Positions 1 through 6,377 of a stretch of 15,163 nucleotides of DNA are shown here, piece by piece (position 1 is the first letter of the stretch; each line of letters opens with the position of its first letter). The position numbers and the translations under genes were made by a program. The stretch lies in NCBI GenBank assembly GCA_964444095.1, contig CAYUEW010000013.1, forward strand, positions 1-15,163, given 5' to 3'. The stretch is from JAGLWP01 sp964444095 (GTDB lineage Archaea > Nanobdellota > Nanobdellia > Pacearchaeales > GW2011-AR1). A model generated the notes under the pieces. That model ran no database searches, was not told the DNA's origin, and saw only the letters and a list, made by a program, of their open reading frames with translations.

Positions 1-105
1 TCTCATTTTATTATCTCTTCCAGTAGGTTTTCTCCAAACTTGTTTTTTCTTTCTTCGTTTTCCTAGTTTAGAATATCTGCTCCATGTTCTTCTTAAAAAT
101 TTCAT
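1..105 (-). CDS. rpl32e: Ribosomal protein eL32, N-terminal part (runs off the window)
   Basis: Too short for routine ORF calling but readable: 35 codons from the ATG at 105 to the window edge, beginning MKFLRRTWSRYSKLGKRRK and continuing with QVWRKPTGRDNKMR. This is the basic N-terminal region of archaeal/eukaryotic eL32, a large-subunit rRNA-binding protein. The start is supported by an excellent Shine-Dalgarno sequence, GGGAGG (complement of 114-119), 8 nt before the ATG and inside the end of uL6. The uL6 stop overlaps the start as TAATG. The position directly after uL6 is the usual archaeal spc order. The rest of the gene lies outside the window. Confidence 0.9.
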   Translation of the reverse strand, partial: MKFLRRTWSRYSKLGKRRKKKQVWRKPTGRDNKMR

Positions 106-647
106 TACATTTTCCTCCCTGCTTTATCTGTAATATAAATTCCGTCTTGGAAAACCCTTCGGTCTTTCATTGGAACTCTTGTAGCTTTTTCAAAATTTGC
201 TGCAACTTGTCCAGCAAGTTCTTTGTCGATTGCCTTAACTGTAATAATATCTCCATTAATAGTCACTTCTGCTCCTTCAGGAATGCTCACTTCCCTTGGA
301 ATTTTCTCTCCAAGGAAATTTTTTACAGAAGCTTTATTTTCTTTTACTTCAACAGTCATCGGGAAATGGCTAAAACAAACCTTTAATTGATATTCAAATT
401 TATCTTGAACACCTTTAATCATGTTCTTAATGTGTGCTGTAAGAGAATTGATTCTTTTCTTTTCTCTTTTTGTTGCTTTTTTATTCCCTATAATTATTTG
501 ATTCTCTTTTTTTTCTAATGTAATATTCGTTGTATCGAATTCTTTTCTAAGTTCTCCTGCAGCCCCTTTAGCAGTTACTATGTCCCATTCAATTCCCACT
601 TCAACTCCTTCAGGAATTTCTATTGTTTGGAATAATTCTCTTTTCAT
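105..647 (-). CDS. rpl6: Ribosomal protein uL6
   Basis: A 180-aa large-subunit protein with the two repeated alpha/beta domains of uL6. The N-terminal half begins MKRELFQTIEIPEGVEVGIE. The second half carries the archaeal-style segment around ENKASVKNFLGEKIPREV and ends near RRVFQDGIYITDKAGRKM. An upstream in-frame TTG at 671 would extend the gene, but it sits inside the uS8 coding end with a GGAGG only 1 nt away. The ATG at 647 overlaps the uS8 stop as TAATG, matches the family start and is preferred. Length is normal for archaeal uL6. Confidence 0.95.
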   Translation of the reverse strand: MKRELFQTIEIPEGVEVGIEWDIVTAKGAAGELRKEFDTTNITLEKKENQIIIGNKKATKREKKRINSLTAHIKNMIKGVQDKFEYQLKVCFSHFPMTVEVKENKASVKNFLGEKIPREVSIPEGAEVTINGDIITVKAIDKELAGQVAANFEKATRVPMKDRRVFQDGIYITDKAGRKM

Positions 648-1027
648 TAGTAAAAGTATGCAATTAAGCAACCTCCTGTTTCTTCTGTGAAAGCTTCTTC
701 GTGAGTCATTAATCCCTTATTTGTTGATACAATCATTGTTCCAACATTTCTTGCAGGTAAATATCTTCTTCTATATTTTTCAATTTGTTTTTTGTCCACA
801 CTAAATCGTGGTTTTATGGCCTTACATTCAGAAATGTCCCCAATTGTAATTTCGATTGTTCTTTCTTTTGCGTCAATTTTATATTTCTTAACCGCACCTT
901 CTTGTTTCATTATTTTTAGAACTTCGATTAACAAGTTTGAAATTTTCTTAACTTCTATTTTTTCTTTGCCTGCTTTCTTAGCATTTTTTATCATGTTTAG
1001 TGCATCAGCAACTATATCTTGTGACAT
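647..1027 (-). CDS. rps8: Ribosomal protein uS8
   Basis: A 126-aa small-subunit protein that binds 16S rRNA helix 21. The C-terminal rRNA-binding motif of the family is visible as STNKGLMTHEEA (about residues 101-112), followed by a glycine-containing C-terminus TGGCLIAYFY. The start is 7 nt after the stop of the unknown 99-aa gene. In the common archaeal order uS14 is directly followed by uS8; here that unknown gene lies between them. Length is close to the archaeal norm of about 130 aa. Confidence 0.96.
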   Translation of the reverse strand: MSQDIVADALNMIKNAKKAGKEKIEVKKISNLLIEVLKIMKQEGAVKKYKIDAKERTIEITIGDISECKAIKPRFSVDKKQIEKYRRRYLPARNVGTMIVSTNKGLMTHEEAFTEETGGCLIAYFY

Positions 1028-1034
1028 TTTATCT

Positions 1035-1334
1035 CTAAAGGCCCCCCAAACTTCTTATTAATTCATTGAGCATAGCGCCTTTATCTAAAGAGGGTAAAAC
1101 TTTTTTTATGATGTCATTATATTTCTTCGCTCTAGTAATGTACTCTTGTGCAAGAGGATATTGTTCTTTTTTCATTTCAGGAATAATGTGTTCAAAGTTT
1201 TCTTCTAAACTAGTTCTGGCTTGAGCATATTCTCGGCTTAAGAGAAAATCAAGTTGTTCCCCACTAATTACTTTTAATTGTTCTTGATCTAATTCTGTTC
1301 CTTCAAATATTTTAAAGCGTATTTCTTTTTCCAT
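1035..1334 (-). CDS. Unknown 99-aa protein inserted between uS14 and uS8
   Basis: I do not recognise this protein. It begins MEKEIRFKIFEGTELDQEQ, is mixed-charge with many Glu and Lys, and appears mostly helical, with no cysteines, no membrane segment and no signal peptide. Its start follows the uS14 stop as TAA-A-ATG, the same junction used by its ribosomal neighbours, and uS8 follows after 7 nt, so it is embedded in the operon and probably translated with it. The C-terminal codons include a run of six G on the coding strand (complement of 1042-1047), unusual in this AT-rich DNA; a homopolymer error there could move the C-terminus. A lineage-specific ribosome-associated protein is possible but unproven. 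Confidence 0.75.
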   Translation of the reverse strand: MEKEIRFKIFEGTELDQEQLKVISGEQLDFLLSREYAQARTSLEENFEHIIPEMKKEQYPLAQEYITRAKKYNDIIKKVLPSLDKGAMLNELIRSLGGL

Positions 1335-1335
1335 T

Positions 1336-1566
1336 TTAATTGTATTTTTTAAATCCGATATCTGTCGCGATTTCTCTAAAACAGTGCCGGCATAAATTTA
1401 ATCCGTATGACTTTATATGAGCTCCAAACCTTCCGCATCTCTCACACTTATTTACTGAGATGCCTATTTTTCTTTCTTGAGGTTTATTATGCTTCAAAAA
1501 CTTAGCTGTTTTCTCTGGCTTATTCTTCAATTGCTTCAATATTTTTTTCCAATCACTTGCTGTCAT
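1336..1566 (-). CDS. rps14: Ribosomal protein uS14, zinc-ribbon type
   Basis: A 76-aa small-subunit head protein. The C-terminal half carries the archaeal zinc-binding pattern CERCGRFG...LCRHCFRE, with cysteines at residues 41, 44, 59 and 62, followed by the typical ending IGFKKYN. Archaeal uS14 is usually about 50-56 aa, so the first 20 or so residues (DWKKILKQLKNKPEKTAKF) are a lysine-rich N-terminal extension. The start overlaps the uL5 stop as ATGA, which supports the full-length start rather than an internal one. Confidence 0.95.
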   Translation of the reverse strand: MTASDWKKILKQLKNKPEKTAKFLKHNKPQERKIGISVNKCERCGRFGAHIKSYGLNLCRHCFREIATDIGFKKYN

Positions 1567-2075
1567 TTTCCTATAAATTCTGTCTGGAAGTTTTCTTCCA
1601 TAAATTTAATTATTTCTTCACGACTGATAATTTGTTTCTTGGGAATTTTACCTTTCTTAATTTTTTTCAATTTAACCCGCTTACCAGTTCTCTTGAATAC
1701 AACTGTAACATCAAAACCAATAATTCCAATTTCTCTTTGATATTCCATTCCAGGAATTTCAATATATTCTTTAATTCCAAAAGAAAAATTATTTTCACTA
1801 ATTTGCTTTTTATTTAATTTATTATCTATTGCAATTAGCATTCTTTTCAAAAATTCTTTTGTATCTTTTCTTATAGTTACTACAGCTCCAATCTCTAAAT
1901 TAGGTCTAACGCCTAAGGAAGGAATTCTTTTATGAGATTGTGTCTTTGCGGGTTTTCTTTCAGTAAGTATGTTCAAAAGTTTAGCGCCTTTTTCTAAGTC
2001 TTCTCCAATCCCGCCCACGCTAAGTACAACTTTCTCAATTTTTACTTCTCTCATTGGGTTTTGTTTTTCTTCCAT
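1563..2075 (-). CDS. rpl5: Ribosomal protein uL5
   Basis: A 170-aa protein of the central protuberance that contacts 5S rRNA. Family features include the N-terminal REVKIEKVVLSVGGIGEDLEK, the SHKRIPSLGVRPNLEIGAVV segment and the C-terminal FGIKEYIEIPGMEY. Length agrees with archaeal uL5. The ATG at 2075 follows the eS4 stop as TAA-A-ATG. An internal Met (residue 8, just before REVKIEK) is possible but less well placed. The 3' end overlaps uS14 by ATGA. Confidence 0.96.
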   Translation of the reverse strand: MEEKQNPMREVKIEKVVLSVGGIGEDLEKGAKLLNILTERKPAKTQSHKRIPSLGVRPNLEIGAVVTIRKDTKEFLKRMLIAIDNKLNKKQISENNFSFGIKEYIEIPGMEYQREIGIIGFDVTVVFKRTGKRVKLKKIKKGKIPKKQIISREEIIKFMEENFQTEFIGK

Positions 2076-2076
2076 T

Positions 2077-2721
2077 TTATTGTGTAACCATTAATTGTTT
2101 AATTAAAATTTCAACAGTCTTGTCTTCTATTTTTACCTCGGCAGTTTGGTTTTTAATCTTATTTATTGTGCCTGTTTCTCCTGCGTGTTTTCCTTCAAGA
2201 ATAATTGCCTTTGTCTTTTCCCCAAAAGGAATAATTGCTTCTATTTTTCTTTCTAAAAGATTTACCAATACAGAGTCTTTAACATTGCATTTTAAATCTG
2301 ACAAAAAGTTTGTTCCATCGCTCAAGTTGAGTTGAATTTTCTTTCCCTTGAGAATTTTCTTGTCAATTATTTTTGCAATTTTCTTTTCTGATTCTTTCGC
2401 ATTAATTTCTTGAACTTCAAACTTTCCCTTAGAAGATAATCCCATACGGTAAAACTTCTTTGTTAGAACAATGCTTATTGTGTCAAATAAAACAACATTA
2501 TTTTTCTCATCTTTCACAAGTTTACCATTCACTAAAATTTGTTTAGCAGTAAGTATTTTTTTAACGTCTTTTCTGGTCTGTGCTACTTCCAAGACATCTC
2601 TCAAAATGATTAAAACTGGAATTCCTTTTTTAATATTAAAGTTAGGTCTAACTACATAGGTTGTTCCCTTTCTTTTTATTGGCCAGTTCTTCGGTGCTTT
2701 TTGTCGTTTTAAGTGACTCAT
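2077..2721 (-). CDS. rps4e: Ribosomal protein eS4
   Basis: A 214-aa archaeal/eukaryotic-type small-subunit protein absent from bacteria. It shows the N-terminal HLKRQKAPKNWPIKRKGTTY, an S4-type RNA-binding stretch around residues 40-70 (RDVLEVAQTRKDVKKIL), and a KOW-like segment near residues 170-195 (ILEGKHAGETGTINKI). The ATG at 2721 overlaps the uL24 stop as ATGA and has an AAGGAG Shine-Dalgarno (complement of 2730-2735) 8 nt upstream, which fixes the start. Somewhat shorter than the typical archaeal eS4 of about 235-245 aa. Confidence 0.96.
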   Translation of the reverse strand: MSHLKRQKAPKNWPIKRKGTTYVVRPNFNIKKGIPVLIILRDVLEVAQTRKDVKKILTAKQILVNGKLVKDEKNNVVLFDTISIVLTKKFYRMGLSSKGKFEVQEINAKESEKKIAKIIDKKILKGKKIQLNLSDGTNFLSDLKCNVKDSVLVNLLERKIEAIIPFGEKTKAIILEGKHAGETGTINKIKNQTAEVKIEDKTVEILIKQLMVTQ

Positions 2722-3155
2722 TTTTTCTTCTCCTTAACTTCTGTTTTGGAATCTTCTTTTTTAACGCTTTTCTTTTCTTTCACATTAATTTTTTTCATTC
2801 GTTTTCTGTCTTCTGTGTCTAATTCAATAATCTGTAAGTTTGATGCTTTCAACGGTACATTAACACTTGAGCCATCTCGCTTTTTGACTTGGATTTTTTC
2901 TATGAATATTTTCTCTAATTTTGTTTTTACTTCAATAACCTTTCCTTGTTTCCCTTTAAATTTACCTCGCATAATCTTTACAAGATCGCCTTTTCTTAAG
3001 GGGATATTCCGCATTTCATGTTTCTTTCTCAAATCCTTAGATAAATTTGTAGACAAAAGTTTTCGTTTCAAATGTAATGGAGCATTCGCTGCGTATTTCC
3101 TTTGCTTTCGAGGTTGCTTGCTTGATTTCCAGGATTTACTAAATTTTCGTTTCAT
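2718..3155 (-). CDS. rpl24: Ribosomal protein uL24
   Basis: A 145-aa large-subunit assembly-initiator protein. It has the archaeal N-terminal KFSKSWKSSKQPRKQRK, then LHLKRKLLSTNLSKDLRKKH, and the KOW motif RKGDLVKIMRGKFKGKQGKV at about residues 54-73. The last 30 residues form a lysine/glutamate-rich tail that looks disordered. The start lies 17 nt inside the end of the preceding unknown 80-aa gene, in another frame; the conserved N-terminus supports it. It ends in an ATGA overlap with eS4. Confidence 0.95.
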   Translation of the reverse strand: MKRKFSKSWKSSKQPRKQRKYAANAPLHLKRKLLSTNLSKDLRKKHEMRNIPLRKGDLVKIMRGKFKGKQGKVIEVKTKLEKIFIEKIQVKKRDGSSVNVPLKASNLQIIELDTEDRKRMKKINVKEKKSVKKEDSKTEVKEKKK

Positions 3156-3381
3156 TTTTTTTGAATACCCTCATTTTGATGGAATATTTTTCGTCCACTC
3201 CTTTTGATAAATAATAATTTATGTCAATTGAATTTTTTCTAATTTCCATTCCATATCCATTGTTATCTCCTTCTCCGTGATTTATAATAACTCCTCTGCT
3301 TTCTTGAACTAATAACAATTCTAATTCCTTAACTATTCTTTTCATTCTTAATTCAATCCTTCTTTTATCTATTTCATTCAT
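3139..3381 (-). CDS. Unknown 80-aa protein inserted between uL14 and uL24
   Basis: Not recognised. From the ATG at 3381 it encodes 80 residues beginning MNEIDKRRIELRMKRIVKE, a charged helix, followed by a probably beta-rich half with GVIINHGEGDNNGYGMEI and ending FKKNETKI. No cysteines, membrane segments or signal peptide. The start was chosen because it follows the uL14 stop as TAA-A-ATG; a TTG at 3390 would lie inside uL14. Its last 17 nt overlap the start of uL24. In archaeal operons uL14 is normally followed directly by uL24, so this is an extra gene. It does not resemble the RNase P protein Rpp29 by eye. It could be a lineage-specific ribosomal or assembly protein. Confidence 0.75.
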   Translation of the reverse strand: MNEIDKRRIELRMKRIVKELELLLVQESRGVIINHGEGDNNGYGMEIRKNSIDINYYLSKGVDEKYSIKMRVFKKNETKI

Positions 3382-3382
3382 T

Positions 3383-3784
3383 TTATACAACTGTTGAAGC
3401 GATTTTTGCTACAGATGGCCATCGCTCCAATACCTCCCTTGCAATTGGTCCTTTGATTTGAGTAGCCTTGGGATTCCCTTTTTCATCTTTTAATATTGCT
3501 ACTGCATTATCTTCAAATGCGATTCTTTCTCCGTTCAATCGTCTATAAGATTTTTTTTGTCTTACAATAACAGCATCAAATACTTTTCCTTTCATATCTG
3601 GAATACCCTTTCTTACAGATACTTTAACCCAATCAGCGATTTTAGCAGCAGTTTGTTTCCCTTTCTTAGCTTTAGATTTTTTTACACCAACTAATCGAAC
3701 GATCTTAGCTCCACTATTTCCTGCGGCAATCATTTTTGCCCCTAAGTTCAATCCTAAAGTTCCTTTAGCCGATATTGCTTTCAT
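3383..3784 (-). CDS. rpl14: Ribosomal protein uL14
   Basis: A 133-aa large-subunit protein at the subunit interface. Family features include AGNSGAKIVRLVGVK near residues 22-36, the GKVFDAVIVRQKKSYRRLNG segment with FEDNAVAILKDEKGNPKATQ, and the C-terminal GPIAREVLERWPSVAKIAS. Length matches archaeal uL14. Its ATG overlaps the uS17 stop as ATGA and is preceded by an AAGGAG (complement of 3795-3800) 10 nt upstream. Confidence 0.97.
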   Translation of the reverse strand: MKAISAKGTLGLNLGAKMIAAGNSGAKIVRLVGVKKSKAKKGKQTAAKIADWVKVSVRKGIPDMKGKVFDAVIVRQKKSYRRLNGERIAFEDNAVAILKDEKGNPKATQIKGPIAREVLERWPSVAKIASTVV

Positions 3785-4134
3785 TTTTCTTCTGCTCCTT
3801 TAATTTTACCAATAACTATGAAATGAATTATTTTACTTAATGGTCTACATTCTCTAATCTGGATTAAATCTCCAACATGAATTTTATCCTTCATACAATC
3901 TGGGAGTCTTGCATGAATCTTCGTTCTATTCTTAGTGTATCTTTCATATTTTTTAACATAAATCATTCTTTCAAATTCTATGGTGATTCTCTTAGGGAAT
4001 TTTCTAATTACCTTTCCTTCAAATATTTTTCCTCGAGTTTTAAGACTACCGTGTATATGACAATTTCTATCCTGGCATACAGCTTCGGCTACTATTGTCT
4101 CTTTCTCTTTGCTTTTTTCTTTATTCTTTTCCAT
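3781..4134 (-). CDS. rps17: Ribosomal protein uS17
   Basis: A 117-aa small-subunit 16S rRNA-binding protein of archaeal type. The N-terminal CQDRNCHIHGSLKTRG, then the OB-fold core FERMIYVKKYERYTKNRTKI, and the conserved VGDLIQIRECRPLSK near the C-terminus are diagnostic. The first 14 residues are lysine/glutamate rich. It starts 11 nt after the aIF1 stop, the longest spacer in the ribosomal array apart from the uL4-exonuclease-uL23 leaders. The RNase P protein gene rnp1, often found at this point in archaea, is not present. Confidence 0.96.
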   Translation of the reverse strand: MEKNKEKSKEKETIVAEAVCQDRNCHIHGSLKTRGKIFEGKVIRKFPKRITIEFERMIYVKKYERYTKNRTKIHARLPDCMKDKIHVGDLIQIRECRPLSKIIHFIVIGKIKGAEEK

Positions 4135-4145
4135 TTTTGGTGTGC

Positions 4146-4442
4146 TTAATTTATTGAGATTTCGTCAAATCCCAACTCAACCAATAGGTCGTTCATTTTC
4201 TTCCTATGGTCTCCTTGAAGTTCAATCACATTATCCTTTGAAGTTCCCCCGCAAGCGAGTTCGTTCTTCAAGGATTTTGCGATTTTCCTTACATTTATTC
4301 CTTCGTCAAATCCGGTAACAACCGTAACTATTTTCCCGTATCTTTTACGGTCTGTTGTTACCTTTATCCGCTGTGAACTTTTTACAATCTGCTCACACAC
4401 ACAAGCCTGTTTTGGTAGGCCACATTTTGGACATATTTCCAT
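4146..4442 (-). CDS. Translation initiation factor aIF1 (SUI1 family)
   Basis: A 98-aa homologue of eukaryotic eIF1, which monitors start codon selection on the small subunit. From the ATG at 4442 it has a small cysteine cluster (C4, C7, C14, C16 in MEICPKCGLPKQACVCE), then the SUI1 core with RYGKIVTVVTGFD at residues 34-46 and LACGGTSKDNVIELQGDHR at 62-80. A longer ORF opens upstream at 4514 but lies within uL29. The chosen ATG is 1 nt after the uL29 stop (TAA-T-ATG) and gives the usual family length. Location among S10-operon genes is typical for archaea. Confidence 0.94.
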   Translation of the reverse strand: MEICPKCGLPKQACVCEQIVKSSQRIKVTTDRKRYGKIVTVVTGFDEGINVRKIAKSLKNELACGGTSKDNVIELQGDHRKKMNDLLVELGFDEISIN

Positions 4443-4443
4443 A

Positions 4444-4659
4444 TTACTTGGTTTTCCCAATCTCCTTAGAAGATTTCTCTTCTGTGAATTTATTGAGTGT
4501 GAGTATTCTCGCAATAATTTTTTTTATTTGCTTTGTTTTATTTCCCGTTTGAGAATTTCCTGATCGTGATTTAGTAAGTTCTAATTTCAATTCTTTGAGT
4601 TTTTTCTCTCTGTCTTTCTCATTCATCTTTTTTATATCTTTCATTTTAAGTGTTGCCAT
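4444..4659 (-). CDS. rpl29: Ribosomal protein uL29
   Basis: A 71-aa, highly charged, two-helix large-subunit protein near the polypeptide exit. It begins MATLKMKDIKKMNEKDREKK, followed by LKELKLELTKSRSG and IKKIIARILTLN, the expected uL29 helical hairpin. A strong GGAGG (complement of 4670-4674) lies 10 nt before the ATG, which overlaps the uS3 stop as TAATG. Length is normal. Confidence 0.94.
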   Translation of the reverse strand: MATLKMKDIKKMNEKDREKKLKELKLELTKSRSGNSQTGNKTKQIKKIIARILTLNKFTEEKSSKEIGKTK

Positions 4660-5398
4660 TATTCTTTATCCTCCGCCAAAGTATTAGAAGCTTGTTTCAA
4701 GTTAGCAATAACTTCTTTATTAATTTCTATTTTATCTTTGAATACTGCTCCAGGAGCAAGAATACTAACTTTAATTCCCACTGTTCCAGGTTTAGTTTGC
4801 GAGATTGCTTGGGCTCTATCCACAAGTTTTGCTTCGTCTCCTGTTTTGTTACTGTTTGGCTCATAAAATTTTTTTGCTAACTCCCCCTTCTCTTCTTNNN
4901 NNNNNNNCTATCCACAAGTTTTGTTTCGTCTCCTGCTTTTTTTAAATATCCTTCTGCAAATCTCCATGATTTTGCTCTTTTTCCAGGAAGTTTCCCTCCA
5001 AGAATTAATTCTGCACCCAATGCTCCAGCATCCATAATTCTTTGCAAGGTTCTATAAGCAATAACCTTGAACTTTAATGGTCCTGCTCTTTCTAATCCCA
5101 AAGCAATTTCATCTGCCATTATCTGAGCATCAAATTCTGGAACTAAAATTTCTTCTATTTCAATTCTTGGATTCTCAAGTTTGAATTTTGTCCTCAAAAT
5201 ATTTGTCAATTCTTCTATTTTTTCTCCTCGTCTACCAATAACCAACCCAGGCTTGTGTGTTGAAACGATTATTTTTTCTCCAATCGGTGTGTATTCTGTT
5301 CTCACTTTGCTAATCTTCCCCTTTCCAAGTTCTTGTTTAATATATTCTTTAATACTAAATTCATTTTTCTTGAACTTTACAACATTCTTTTCTTCCAT
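4659..5398 (-). CDS. rps3: Ribosomal protein uS3, interrupted by an assembly gap
   Basis: Small-subunit protein at the mRNA entry site. The N-terminal part from the ATG at 5398 contains a type II KH domain with the GxxG loop in KPGLVIGRRGEKIEEL (residues 49-64), and LPGKRAKSWRFAEGYLKKAG. After ten Ns the C-terminal part reads on as KLVDRAQAISQTKPGTVG, then VSILAPGAVFKDKIEI, ending TLAEDKE. With ten Ns the two halves are out of frame. Collapsing the near-identical 28-nt ends that flank the gap removes 92 nt and gives one 215-aa frame, close to archaeal uS3. The start follows uL22 as TAA-A-ATG with AAGGAG (complement of 5412-5417) upstream; a longer frame up to 5500 lies inside uL22. Confidence 0.93.
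4898..4907. other. Assembly gap of ten Ns inside the uS3 gene
   Basis: Ten undetermined bases. The sequences on the two sides end in the same 28 nt with one mismatch: 4816-4843 and 4908-4935. This pattern suggests two contigs that overlap rather than a real gap. The stretch 4844-4897 has no counterpart on the other side and may be a misassembled or strain-variant contig tip. Confidence 0.95.
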
Positions 5399-5399
5399 T

Positions 5400-5978
5400 T
5401 TACTTTCGTTTCTCCTTTTTGCCTTTTTCTGTAGCGACAAGTTGAACATGAGTTCTTTTTTTCCTAACTCTACCAAATTTTCCATAAGGTCGTGATGCAA
5501 GATTTGCCATAGCTTTAGCGACGATTGGCTTTTCTAATCCATTAACATTCGCGTTAGATTGCAAACTTTTTAAAAGATTGATAAGATATTCAGAAGCTTT
5601 TTTTGGATATCCCCCAGAAGAAATTCCTTTTCCTTTCTGATGTGGAATTTCGCCTTTCATAGGAATCACATTCTTGTGAACTAAAACTTGTTCTAATTCA
5701 ACTATTGCTTTTTGAATATCTTTGCCTCGGATAAATTTGCAAACTGCTGTCGCTGTTTTGGTGGAGAGAGGCAAATTTCTTCCAGTAACAACCGCTTCTG
5801 TTTTTTTTGGTTTGTCTAAAATTTTATCTTTATTTTGCTTTTCAGTTTTTTCTTCTTTTTGAATTTGCTTTTCTTCTTGTTTTTTTACTGGAGCATTAAC
5901 TACTTGTTTCCCTTTTGCTTTGGGAGACTCCATTGCTTTTCGTTCTTTCTGATTTGGGTTATAATCTTTTTCTGTCAT
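5400..5978 (-). CDS. rpl22: Ribosomal protein uL22 with a charged N-terminal extension
   Basis: A 192-aa large-subunit protein lining the exit tunnel. The uL22 core begins near residue 65 (VTGRNLPLSTKTATAVCKF) and includes GKDIQKAIVELEQVLVHK, SSGGYPKKASEYLINLLKS, the conserved NANVNGLEKP and a basic RKKRTHVQLVATEKG end. The first 60 residues or so are low-complexity Lys/Glu/Gln and look disordered; archaeal uL22 is usually about 150 aa. The ATG at 5978 follows the uS19 stop as TAA-A-ATG and is preferred to an upstream frame start at 6035 inside uS19. Confidence 0.95.
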   Translation of the reverse strand: MTEKDYNPNQKERKAMESPKAKGKQVVNAPVKKQEEKQIQKEEKTEKQNKDKILDKPKKTEAVVTGRNLPLSTKTATAVCKFIRGKDIQKAIVELEQVLVHKNVIPMKGEIPHQKGKGISSGGYPKKASEYLINLLKSLQSNANVNGLEKPIVAKAMANLASRPYGKFGRVRKKRTHVQLVATEKGKKEKRK

Positions 5979-5979
5979 T

Positions 5980-6375
5980 TTATTTCTTAGCCTTAGACTT
6001 TGTTCCTTTAGTTGAGCCCACACCTGCACTTCCATGCTTTACTCTTGTTCTAGTCGGTGCAAATTCTCCAAATTTATGTCCAAGCATTTCTATCACAACT
6101 TCTGTAGGGACAAATGTTTTTCCGTTGTAAATTTGAAGTTTCATACCCACCATTTTTGGGACTACTACTAAATCTCTGTGGTGAGTTTTTATTGTTTTTC
6201 CCTTCGATAATTTTTTATTAGCTCGACTAACAAAGTTTTCTATTTCACGGAATTGTCTAAGGATAGTTCTTCGCGCTCTTGAATCCACAAATTGCGCAAA
6301 CTCTCGCGTTTCTAAAGCCTTGAGCTCTTCTATCGTTTTTCCCTTATACAATGTTTCTTTCTTTTTCATTTCCAT
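5980..6375 (-). CDS. rps19: Ribosomal protein uS19
   Basis: A 131-aa small-subunit head protein. Core features are ARRTILRQFREIENFVSRA, the HHRDLVVVPKMVGMKLQIYN segment, and GHKFGEFAPTRTRVKHG near the C-terminus. A GGAGG (complement of 6387-6391) lies 11 nt before the ATG at 6375 and 17 nt before the alternative ATG at 6369, favouring the former. It is separated from uL2 by TAA-AA-ATG. Length is near the archaeal norm. Confidence 0.96.
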   Translation of the reverse strand: MEMKKKETLYKGKTIEELKALETREFAQFVDSRARRTILRQFREIENFVSRANKKLSKGKTIKTHHRDLVVVPKMVGMKLQIYNGKTFVPTEVVIEMLGHKFGEFAPTRTRVKHGSAGVGSTKGTKSKAKK

Positions 6376-6377
6376 TT

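Noticed and set aside
648..671. TTG start extending uL6 to 671
   Set aside because: The GGAGG is only 1 nt from it, the extra residues do not resemble uL6, and the ATG at 647 overlaps the uS8 stop in the usual TAATG way.
3382..3390. TTG start for the 80-aa gene at 3390
   Set aside because: It lies within the uL14 end. The ATG at 3381 directly after the uL14 stop matches the junction pattern of neighbouring genes.
4877..5500. uS3 read as a 207-aa protein ending in KKRRGS just after the Ns, with a start at 5500
   Set aside because: The end is a product of ten placeholder Ns that break the frame, and the first residues lie inside uL22. The true C-terminus is readable at 4659-4843.
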